Shown here one piece after another: positions 16,789 to 24,520 of a stretch of 64,000 nt of DNA (its first letter is position 1; each line of letters begins with the position of its first letter). The notes under the pieces were generated by a model. That model was not told where the DNA came from, made no database searches, and was given only the letters and a program-made list of their open reading frames with translations. This DNA is from Anderseniella sp963787895 (GTDB lineage Bacteria; Pseudomonadota; Alphaproteobacteria; Rhizobiales; Aestuariivirgaceae): the NCBI GenBank assembly GCA_963787895.1, contig CAWBEX010000007.1:558001-622000 (forward strand), given 5' to 3'. Both the position numbers and the translations under genes were made by a program.

Positions 16789-18075
16789 TTAGGACAGCAA
16801 ATCACGCACCCTGTAATACAACATTCCCATGGTTAGGGCAGGCCGCCTCAGTACGCCGCCAGGAAAGGCTAGGTGGCGGATGCGGGAGAACACGTCAAAG
16901 CGGGACGTATCGCCCATGATGGCATTGGCCAGTGTCTTGCCAAAAATGCCGCTGAGAACAAGGCCCTGACCGGAATAGCCATGGGCATAGTAGATGGTGT
17001 TGTCGACGCGCCCCATCTCCGGCAACCGGTTATTGGTGATGCCGATGTGTCCGCCCCAGGCATACTCCATCTTGACGTCTGCCAGTTGCGGAAAAATTTT
17101 CAACACGCGCGGCTTCATGTTGGCCCCAAGATCGGACGGGTGGATGCCGGAATAGCTGCATCTGCCGCCGAACAGCAAGCGATTGTCAGCACTGAGGCGG
17201 AAGTAGTCGACCACATAGTTGCTGTCGCATACCGCTTCATTGTCGCGGATCAGCGCGTGTGCACGCTCTTCGCCAAGAGGTTCGCTGGCCACCATGTAGC
17301 TGGCTACCGGCATGACGTGATGTGTCAGGCCGGGCACCAGATTGCCGATGTAGGCATTGCACGCGACGACAATCTGCAGGCATTTTATAACCTTGCCTGA
17401 TTTCAGCGTTACGCTAGGCGAATTACCGCCGGCAAGACTGGTCACTTCCGTGTTTTCAAAAACCTGACCACCCGCGCCAATCACGGCATCAGCAAGACCA
17501 AGGGTGTAGTTGAGCGGATGCATGTGGCCGGAATCCTGCTCACGCAGTGCACCATGGTAGGTATTGCTGCCAAGCTTCGCTGACAGCTCTTCGCGCGAAA
17601 GCATCGATAACTCGGTTGCGCCGTATTTTTCCAGTTCGTCCCTGTGTTGCTTCAACTCGTCCATGTGGCTGGCGCGCGATGCGGCATGCAGGAAACCCCA
17701 TGTCAGGTCACAGTTGATCTTGTGATCCTTGATGCGTTGCTCGATCAGGCGCTTTCCGGCCTCAGCCACGTCAAAACAGACGCGCGCATCAGCCTCTCCA
17801 AGCTGTTTCTCGAACTTGCCCATACCCGGCGAAAATCCAGTGCACACTTGCCCGCCATTGCGCCCGGTTGCACCCCAGCCCACCGGGCCGGTGTCGAACA
17901 CCGCGACCTTGCGGCCCGCCAGGGCAAGTTCCAATGCTGCAGATAGGCCGGTAAGACCGGCCCCGATGACGCAGATATCCACATGCTCCGGTACGTCTGT
18001 GACAGCACACGTACGCAGCACTCGGTTTGCGCTCGCGCGGTAGTAGGTCGTCTGGTCCAGAACAGCGTCGTTCAT
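16789..18075 (-). CDS. puuB: FAD-dependent oxidoreductase, gamma-glutamylputrescine oxidase-like
   Basis: DAO-family flavoprotein (428 residues). Its N-terminal FAD motif is CVIGAGLTGLSAALELALAG, and GPVGWGATGRNGGQV is typical of PuuB-like oxidases. YYAHGYSGQGLVLSGIFG lies near the C-terminus. The ATG at 18075 has GAGGA 5 bases upstream and overlaps the out-of-frame end of puuA (ATGA at 18072-18075). The likely reaction is oxidation of gamma-glutamylputrescine. Other amine oxidases of this family share these motifs, so the substrate rests on the puuA neighbour. Confidence 0.86.
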   Translation of the reverse strand: MNDAVLDQTTYYRASANRVLRTCAVTDVPEHVDICVIGAGLTGLSAALELALAGRKVAVFDTGPVGWGATGRNGGQVCTGFSPGMGKFEKQLGEADARVCFDVAEAGKRLIEQRIKDHKINCDLTWGFLHAASRASHMDELKQHRDELEKYGATELSMLSREELSAKLGSNTYHGALREQDSGHMHPLNYTLGLADAVIGAGGQVFENTEVTSLAGGNSPSVTLKSGKVIKCLQIVVACNAYIGNLVPGLTHHVMPVASYMVASEPLGEERAHALIRDNEAVCDSNYVVDYFRLSADNRLLFGGRCSYSGIHPSDLGANMKPRVLKIFPQLADVKMEYAWGGHIGITNNRLPEMGRVDNTIYYAHGYSGQGLVLSGIFGKTLANAIMGDTSRFDVFSRIRHLAFPGGVLRRPALTMGMLYYRVRDLLS

Positions 18076-19464
18076 GCAGTCCTCAAGTACCATTCATAGT
18101 CAATCTGAGGAATTGAGAAGTGATGGTTTTCTGCTTCGAAGCTGCGTGCAGCGAGGTAGCAATCGCACCAATCTGCGCCAAGGTACTCGTCAAGGAAATT
18201 GCTTTCGTCAAAAGCAGCCAATGCGACCGGCCAACGGATAGGCAACTCGATACCGGTCTTCGGTCTCGTAACCGTCACCTGAAATTGGTGGTGGCGGCAT
18301 CAGCTTGTTGACTATGCCGTAGTGCATGCCGGCCAGTACCGTAGCCATCACAAGGTAAGGGTTTGCGTCTGCTCCTGCGACACGGTGCTCGATACGGATC
18401 GCCTTTTCGCTGCCGCCTGGAATGCGAAGCGGTACAGTCCTGTTGTCGCCACCCCACAGCCCGCGCACCGGTGCATAGGTGCCAGGCCGCAGCCGCCGGT
18501 AGGAGTTGGCGTTGGGTGCAAATATCGCCATGCCTTCGCGCATGGTGGTCAACAGCCCGGCAATTGCATGGCGCATGGTGTCCGAGATGGGTCGCTCTAT
18601 TTTCGGGTCCATCTCCCCAGCCAGAACGTTGTTGCCATCCTTGTCCAAAAGGCTGCAGTGAATGTGCAGTCCGCAGCCGGCCTGTTCGGCAAACGGTTTG
18701 GCCATGAAGCTGGCGATAACGCCATGCTTGCGCGCCACCGACTTGATGCAGCGCTCCAGTTGGATCGCCTGATCGCATGCCTTCAATGCATCGTCAATGT
18801 GGTGGAGGTTGATCTCGAACTGCCCTGTTGCATACTCGGTGACGAACGTTTCTGCGGGCAGGTCCTGTTCCTTGCACACCTGCTGGATCTCGTCCAGCAG
18901 CGCTTCAAAATCGTACAGTTCCTCCAGACCGTAAACGTTCACCGTTGACGGACGCCAACCGGTTTCACAGCCTCGCGCAGGGCGCACTTCACCCTTTGAA
19001 GCAGCCTTCTGGTCGATCAGGTAGAATTCGTACTCGATGGCTACAACCGGGGTCAGGCCCATTTTCTTGAACCGTCCGAGAACGTTGGAAAGTATGTGCC
19101 GTGGGTCAGCAAAGTGAGGTTTGCCGTCTGCGTCCACCATCGACGCCAGCACTTGCGCAGAAGGTCTCAATGCCCAGTCAATCCTCGCCAGTGTGCCTTC
19201 CACTGGAAAGCACAGGAAATCGGGGTCACCATCGGATGAACCATAGTTGAGAGTGCCGATGTTCTGGCCTGTCCAGTCCAGCAGGTAGATTGAGCCGGGC
19301 ATGCGCACACCTTCAGTGTACAGCTTGGGCAGGTATTCGGGCGAAAGTTGTTTGCCCCGCAAGATGCCGTTCATGTCTGGCACCAGCATGTCTATCGACA
19401 CAATCTCGGGGTTGTTGGCGAGGAATGCGACTGCCTCGCTATCTGACTTCGAAGAATTTTTCAT
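18072..19464 (-). pseudogene. puuA: Gamma-glutamylputrescine synthetase-like protein, apparent frameshift near the 3' end
   Basis: Glutamine-synthetase-fold enzyme expected to join glutamate to putrescine. The ATG at 19464 has GAAGG upstream. The main frame holds the GS motifs (AIEYEFYLI, GLHIHCSLLD, RRLRPGTYAP, RIEHRVAGADANPYL), then leaves homology and stops at 18208. The remaining C-terminus (GIELPIRWPVALAAFDESN to YEWYLRTA) continues in the -1-shifted frame to a stop at 18072, which overlaps the puuB ATG. The switch is near 18245-18255 and is consistent with one missing base. This is either a real inactivating lesion or a sequence error. The intact length would be about 464 residues, normal for PuuA. 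Confidence 0.85.
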
Positions 19465-19650
19465 TGAGACCTTCAAGACTTGATAAGCGAAATGAGATGC
19501 GTCACTTGCTGGTAGCCGCCGCCGATACTTTGTCGACTATAATCCAGTAAGTCATTTTTTTCGTCATGCAAACAGGTTAAGGTTGATCTTCCTCAACTGG
19601 CTGTGTGCATTCTGCACAAAGTTCTGCAGCCAAATTTTCAACGGTGGTCC
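19465..19650. promoter_or_regulatory. Divergent intergenic region between two glutamine synthetase homologues
   Basis: 186 bases separate the start of puuA (minus) from that of the second GS homologue (plus). Promoters for both must lie here; the stretch is AT-richer than its flanks, with a T-run near 19555. I could not identify a specific operator. Confidence 0.45.
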
Positions 19651-21000
19651 ATGTCTCCCGAAGAAGTACAGAATTGGTTCAAACAACACAACATCGACGA
19701 AATTGAATGCCTGGTGCCTGACCCGGCAGGCACGCCTCGCGGCAAGATCCTGCCTGCCAGCAAGTTTCTCAAGAGTCTCGGCGGCACCTCGCTGCGTCTG
19801 CCTGAGGATATATTCATTCTTACCGTAACTGGCAAATACTCCTGGCAGGATTCACCCGTGTCCGATGCTTCGGGTGATGTCTACCTGGTCCCTGACTTCA
19901 ACACCTTGAAGTTGGTGCCGTGGCATGTGAACCCGACTGCGCAGGTCATTTGCGATTGCTACTATCTGGACGGTCAGCCGGTCGACATTTCTCCTCGCTT
20001 CGTGCTGCAGCGCGTGCTTGAACTCTATGCAGAAAAGGGCTGGAAGCCGGTCGTTGCACCGGAGCTTGAATTCTACCTGGTGAAAAAGAATATCGACGCA
20101 GACTACGCACTGGAAGCTCCGGTAGGCACCAGCGGAAGGGCCGAGAAGGTAGGCCAGGCGTATGGTATTGACGCCGCCAACGACTTTGATCCGATCGTTG
20201 AAGACATTTACGACTTTTGTGAAGCCGAGGAAATCGACATCGATACGATCAGCCACGAGAGTGGCCCGGCGCAGCTTGAAATAAACTTCAACCATGGCAA
20301 CCCGGTGGAACTGGCAGACCAGGTGTTTTTGTTCAAGCGCACAGTCCGTCAGGCAGCGCTCAAGCATGGCGTCTATGCCACCTTCATGGCAAAGCCGCAT
20401 CAGGATGAGGCTGGTTCTGCCATGCACCTGCACCAGTCGGTTCTGGATATCAAAACCGGCAAGAACGTGTTCAAGGGAAGGGGCAACAAGCCGTCAAGCC
20501 TGTTCATGTCGCATGTCGGCGGCTTGCAGCGTTATACCGCTGCCGCCATGGGCTTCTTCGCGCCAAATGTAAATTCATACCGGCGTCTGGTGCCGGACAG
20601 TGATGCGCCGACCAATACCCATTGGGGTATCGACAATCGCACGGCGCCGTTGCGCATGCCCAACTCCGACCCGGACAATACACGCATTGAAAACCGGGTG
20701 CCGGGAGCGGACTCAAACCCTTACCTGTGCATAGCAGCATCGCTTGCCTGCGGTTATCTGGGCATGGTTGAAAAGCTCAAGCCCACGGATCCCATCGAGG
20801 GTTCGGCCTATCGGTATGCCAGTTCTCTGCCGATCAATCTTGATGACGCCATGTCAAAGCTGAACTACTCGCGCCCGCTCAAGAAGGTGCTAGGGCAGCG
20901 CTTTGTGGAAGCGTTTATGGCAGTGAAGGAAGAAGAGCAGGTTCAATACCGCAAAGTGATTTCTTCGTGGGAACGCGAGTTTCTACTGCTGAATGTGTAG
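19651..21000 (+). CDS. Glutamine synthetase family protein (gamma-glutamyl-amide ligase)
   Basis: Second GS-fold ligase (449 residues from MSPEEVQNWF). It shows the Glu-rich metal site in APELEFYLVKK, HESGPAQLEINFNHG, the nucleotide/metal segment AGSAMHLHQSVLD and RIENRVPGADSNPYL. The length and lack of the GlnA adenylylation-loop sequence point to a gamma-glutamylpolyamine or related ligase rather than biosynthetic GlnA. It is divergent from puuA and intact, so it could supply the function if puuA is broken. An upstream in-frame ATG at 19603 adds 16 unconvincing residues. Confidence 0.9.
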   Translation: MSPEEVQNWFKQHNIDEIECLVPDPAGTPRGKILPASKFLKSLGGTSLRLPEDIFILTVTGKYSWQDSPVSDASGDVYLVPDFNTLKLVPWHVNPTAQVICDCYYLDGQPVDISPRFVLQRVLELYAEKGWKPVVAPELEFYLVKKNIDADYALEAPVGTSGRAEKVGQAYGIDAANDFDPIVEDIYDFCEAEEIDIDTISHESGPAQLEINFNHGNPVELADQVFLFKRTVRQAALKHGVYATFMAKPHQDEAGSAMHLHQSVLDIKTGKNVFKGRGNKPSSLFMSHVGGLQRYTAAAMGFFAPNVNSYRRLVPDSDAPTNTHWGIDNRTAPLRMPNSDPDNTRIENRVPGADSNPYLCIAASLACGYLGMVEKLKPTDPIEGSAYRYASSLPINLDDAMSKLNYSRPLKKVLGQRFVEAFMAVKEEEQVQYRKVISSWEREFLLLNV

Positions 21001-21160
21001 CCAGAAGTTGCACGGAAGACAGGGCAATTTGTCTACCTGAACTAAAGCAGCTTCAAGCCAAAGACGAAGTTGGCCACTTGCCGCGATTGGCGTCTCCGGA
21101 TGCGGCTATGACAGCCTTGCGCAACTTTCAACTGCCGTACGCGTCGATGCCAATGCAAAA

Positions 21161-21188
21161 GCTGGCGAGGTTTTTACACCCCGCCAGC
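21161..21188 (-). terminator. Rho-independent-type terminator after the CNPC-repeat gene
   Basis: On the minus strand GCTGGCGGGG pairs with CCTCGCCAGC (one mismatch) around a short loop, followed by TTTT. It lies about 30 bases beyond the stop at 21217 and between two convergent genes. Confidence 0.7.
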
Positions 21189-21216
21189 TCTTGCGTCAGG
21201 CTCCTGTCAGAGCAGG

Positions 21217-22581
21217 TTACTTCTTGCGTACTTCCTCAGGTGCGAGCATCAGGAAGTCGTTGTCTTCGCCCGCGACATGGCATTCGTGGCAGAACGTCAC
21301 GCCGGCCGAATTCGATGCCTTTGTCACGCCCATTGTGCCACCACCTGGCAAGATCGCCGCATAACGCCAGTCCGCAGTTTCTGCGTTAAAGCCTTTCGTC
21401 ATCTTTTCCATGATGAACAATGGACCAAGGTTTGCCTGACCATCCTTGCCAATCGTGAAGCTCGGCTTTGCGGCGGTCGTTCCGACGGGCACCTTTTTCA
21501 CATCGTTCCACTTGGTGTAGGCATTTTTGCCAATACTGTTCACCAGATTCTGCACCTTGCGTCCGCCGTGGGTTGCGCTGGTGTATGGGTGAACTGTGAC
21601 CTGCTCGAAGCTCTTCCACTTGGTTGCTGCCCAGTGTTTGCCACCGGCATATGATTTGACCATCACCGGTTTCAGGCAATCAAAAAGTGCAATAGCTTCA
21701 TCGGAAGTGAGCTCAACATCAGTTGCTGCTGCCGCTGCTGCACATGGATTGCAGGGGTTGCATGGATTGGCCGCGCTCTTTGCCGCTGCACACGGGTTAC
21801 AGGCTGCTGCTGCCTTGCACGGATTGCAGGGGTTGCACGCCTTTGCCGCTGCACACGGGTTACAAGCTGCTGCTGCCTTGCACGGATTGCAGGGGTTGCA
21901 CGCCTTTGCCGCTGCACACGGGTTACAGGCTGCTGCTGCCTTGCACGGATTGCAGGGGTTGCACGCCTTCGCCGCTGCACATGGATTGCACACTGCAGCA
22001 GTCTTCAGCCTGGGTACATAGCAGCCTGTTGCTGCACTCGCTGAAGCTGCACAGGGGTTGCAAGGGTTACAGGCCTTAGCCGCACACGGGTTGCAGGGGT
22101 TGCATGCCTTGGCTGCCGCACAAGGGTTACAGGCCTTTGCCGCACACGGGTTGCAGGGGTTGCATGCCTTGGTTGCCGCACAAGGGTTACAGGCCTTTGC
22201 CGCACACGGGTTGCAGGGGTTGCATGCCTTGGCTGCCGCACAAGGGTTACAGGCCTTTGCCGCACACGGGTTGCAGGGGTTGCATGCCTTGGCTGCCGCA
22301 CAAGGGTTACAGGCCTTTGCCGCACATGGGTTGCAGGGGTTGCATGCCTTGGCTGCCGCACAAGGGTTACAAGCCTTCGTTGCTGCACACGGGTTGCATG
22401 CTGCTTTCTTAACTGCCGCACATGGGTTGCAGGCCGCCTTGGTAGCTGCGCAGGGATTGCACGCTGCGCGGGCTGTTGGTGTTTCGATGACATGAACAAA
22501 TGCAACCGCCCCGGCTGAAAGCCCCAGCGCAATTGGCAGAGCAGCTGCACTTCTCATTAGGTTTGATTTGAAGCTCGACAT
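21217..22581 (-). CDS. Secreted CNPC-repeat protein with C-terminal cytochrome P460 domain
   Basis: Unusual 454-residue exported protein. The ATG at 22581 has an excellent RBS (GGAGGAA). Residues 1-39 form a signal peptide (ALPIALGLSAGAVAFVHV, cleavage near TARA). Residues 39 to about 290 are almost only Cys, Asn, Pro, Ala and Lys, with about 33 NPC motifs arranged as CNPCAAKA and CNPCKAAA blocks split by a GCYVPRLKTAAV spacer. The C-terminal 150 residues match the cytochrome P460 family, ending with a c-type haem site CHECH (431-435) and an upstream Lys-rich segment where P460 makes its haem-Lys crosslink. P460 proteins oxidise hydroxylamine or handle NO. The repeat domain has no function I know; metal binding or a disulfide scaffold are options. 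It is the last gene of an operon with the FGE-like gene. Confidence 0.85.
   Translation of the reverse strand: MSSFKSNLMRSAAALPIALGLSAGAVAFVHVIETPTARAACNPCAATKAACNPCAAVKKAACNPCAATKACNPCAAAKACNPCNPCAAKACNPCAAAKACNPCNPCAAKACNPCAAAKACNPCNPCAAKACNPCAATKACNPCNPCAAKACNPCAAAKACNPCNPCAAKACNPCNPCAASASAATGCYVPRLKTAAVCNPCAAAKACNPCNPCKAAAACNPCAAAKACNPCNPCKAAAACNPCAAAKACNPCNPCKAAAACNPCAAAKSAANPCNPCNPCAAAAAATDVELTSDEAIALFDCLKPVMVKSYAGGKHWAATKWKSFEQVTVHPYTSATHGGRKVQNLVNSIGKNAYTKWNDVKKVPVGTTAAKPSFTIGKDGQANLGPLFIMEKMTKGFNAETADWRYAAILPGGGTMGVTKASNSAGVTFCHECHVAGEDNDFLMLAPEEVRKK
21788..21976. repeat. 63-bp tandem repeat, 3 copies, in the CNPC gene
   Basis: Three near-identical 63-base units (starting at 21788, 21851 and 21914) encode 21-residue blocks with CNPCKAAAACNPCAAAKA. 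The high DNA identity points to recent expansion by slippage or unequal recombination. A fourth unit begins at 21977 and diverges. Confidence 0.9.
22082..22381. repeat. 60-bp tandem repeat, 5 copies, in the CNPC gene
   Basis: Five 60-base units (22082, 22142, 22202, 22262 and 22322) differ by only a few bases and encode 20-residue blocks with CNPCAAKACNPCAAAKA. The unit length differs from the 63-base set, so the two arrays expanded separately. Confidence 0.92.
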
Positions 22582-22703
22582 TGTTTCCTCCAGTAAGTTG
22601 TTGCCAGGGCGACGTATTGAACATGCCAACCACCATAGGACCGCTCACTGTCACGGTGTGGTCACGATCAAGTCCCTGACACTCAACTTGCTGTGAACTT
22701 TCG

Positions 22704-23577
22704 TTAATGTTTTGAAGCCGGCGCAATCTCAATCAACCTGAAGCCGATGAGAATGTGCTTGATGGCGTTCGGCCGGGAATGCCGCGCCGCAGGGCGGCAA
22801 ACACCGCAACCCTTGTCGTCCCAAGAACCACCCTTGACAATGGAGCGGTTGTTGCCGGCAGTCGTTGCTGTCCATTCGAATACCTGTCCTGCCGCATCCA
22901 TCATGCCATAGGCGCTGGCACCGGACGCAAAGCTGGCGACAGGCATCGTGGTGAACGGGCCGGTGTCGTGGCTGTTCAACCGGGCCGGGTCAAACTCGTC
23001 TCCCCATGGAAAGCGGGCGCCACTTTCTCCGCGGGCAGCTTTTTCCCATTGTTCTTCGGTGGGCAGTTGCCAGGTTGATTTTGTATTGGCAGAAAGCCAT
23101 CTCGCAAAAGCCTCTGCATCGGTCTTCGACACCAGCACCACAGGGTGCTGCTCGCGACCCTTTGGCATAGCGCCGCCCGACCACGCGAATTGTCGTGTGC
23201 GGGAAAACGGGTGGGCCAGCCGGTAGGATTTCCACGTTGCTTCATCCACCCCTGGCGGCCGGTGTCCGGTCTGCTTGATGAAGACGGAGTACAGTGCATT
23301 GGTGACCGGTGCCCACATGATCCGGAAACCGGGTAAGGTGATTCTCGTGCGCAGGTGCTCAAACTCGTACCACTTGTTCGTGCGGGTAATTGAATGGCCA
23401 TACGCCCGCTCGTCCAGTTGATAGGCTGCCTCTCTCTCGGCCCGGTCCGAGCCGGAAATGAACGCTCCAGCCGGAATATCCACTGTCTCCGGTGCGACGA
23501 CTTTCGCAGACCGCTGGTGTTGACAGCACTGCACCAGCGAGAACCACTGCCGCGACTGCAAGGCCCCGCAAACTCAT
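22704..23577 (-). pseudogene. Secreted FGE/SUMF1-domain (NirV-like) protein, apparent frameshift after the signal peptide
   Basis: The domain from VDIPAGAFISGSDRAERE to GFRLIEIA is a formylglycine-generating-enzyme (SUMF1) fold. It shows PVVLVSKTDAEAFARWL, LPTEEQWEKAARG, FPWGDE and GGSWDDKGCGVCRPAARH. The domain's own frame has only a TTG start at 23561 and a senseless N-terminus. The ATG at 23577, overlapping the upstream stop as ATGA, encodes a good signal peptide (MSLRGLAVAAVVLAGAVLST) in another frame. Removing one base near 23508-23511 joins them as STPAVAKVVAPE with a plausible cleavage site, giving about 290 residues. A SUMF1-family protein (NirV) accompanies the NirK nitrite reductase in some bacteria; here the partner is a P460 protein. 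Whether the copper/Cys catalytic pair is complete is unclear. Confidence 0.82.
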
Positions 23578-24332
23578 GCAGTGTTTCGAATGCTGGACAG
23601 CGCCTTTTCAACGGCTTCAATCTGTTGCTTGATATTGATGTCTATGATGGAAGTAATTTCCAGATCTCGATCCTCATAAACATCGATGCCCGGCTTGGAC
23701 GCAGCCCACTGCTTCACCGTCTTGTCACGTTCAATCAGCAGCCTTTCGATTTGTGGCCGGTAAAGCTTGAAGATGGCGGTTAGTGCGCGGTTGGTGGCAA
23801 GGCACGGATAGGTGAGGTCCATACTGAACCTGTCGAGCATCGCAATGACGGTTTCCGCCGGGTAGAATGTTTCGTCCGTCACCCAGCGGTTCGTGGTGAA
23901 CAGTCCAATCGGCTCGCCGGGCTTGTTCATCGAGATGGCCACGAAATGCGTCAGCGCGTCCTTGCCTTCGGGGCGTTTGGCAGTTCCCTTGTACACTTCC
24001 GGCTTGGCTCCGGCGGGCATGCCAGCTGCTCGCAGAAACGTGTGGAAGTGGCCGTGCTCGCCACTGTCCGGCCGGTGCGCATGGTAGTAGAATTGCGAGT
24101 GGCTTTCGTCGTCGTAGACATCGCCCTTGGGGTAGTGATCCAGCTCGTAGAAGGTTCCCTGATTCGCCAGGCACTGGCCAACCATGTTCTGGCCAGACTT
24201 GCGCAGCACTCGAAGCATATCCTGCAACGTGCGTCCCGCGCTGGCCATTTCTTCCAGCTTCTTTTGCGGCATCGCCGAGAGCAGGGGGGTGATATCGATA
24301 CTAATGTTCTGGTTGGTCAGCATGAGACGCAT
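23574..24332 (-). CDS. Uncharacterised conserved-looking protein, first gene of the FGE/CNPC-P460 operon
   Basis: 252-residue soluble protein without signal peptide or membrane segment. It contains YYHAHRPDSGEHGHFHTFLR, whose many His residues could bind metal, then LTHFVAISMNKPGEPIGLFTTNRWVT and a helical C-terminus (IINIKQQIEAVEKALSS-like). It may belong to a DUF family of proteobacterial proteins (possibly DUF6969), but I cannot confirm that. Its stop overlaps the ATG of the FGE-like gene, so it is coupled to it. The ATG at 24332 is used; a second ATG lies three codons downstream. Confidence 0.75.
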   Translation of the reverse strand: MRLMLTNQNISIDITPLLSAMPQKKLEEMASAGRTLQDMLRVLRKSGQNMVGQCLANQGTFYELDHYPKGDVYDDESHSQFYYHAHRPDSGEHGHFHTFLRAAGMPAGAKPEVYKGTAKRPEGKDALTHFVAISMNKPGEPIGLFTTNRWVTDETFYPAETVIAMLDRFSMDLTYPCLATNRALTAIFKLYRPQIERLLIERDKTVKQWAASKPGIDVYEDRDLEITSIIDINIKQQIEAVEKALSSIRNTA

Positions 24333-24520
24333 ACTAGTCCAGTTTGAAGCGGGCGCGAAGCCTTCAAGGGGTTGCTTTCAAGTGAATGTGACTTTGCTTG
24401 ATCCGGTCTGCTACAACTATATGATGTGAGACACGCGTACCAGCACGCGTTGCTTTCGTGCAAGGGTTGGTAGTCTCCGGATGAGACCCGGCACATGCTG
24501 GCAAAGGGGAGGATCACCAT

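Noticed and set aside
21788..22381. CRISPR-like regular repeats
   Set aside because: The units are tandem with no unique spacers and lie in frame within a protein gene. The same applies to the 72-bp array at 32516-32731.
21596..22495. Long open frames opposite and alongside the CNPC gene on both strands
   Set aside because: They are frame shadows of the 60- and 63-bp repeats, whose lengths are multiples of three. They lack RBS and homology, while the minus-strand CNPC frame has a signal peptide, strong RBS and a P460 domain.
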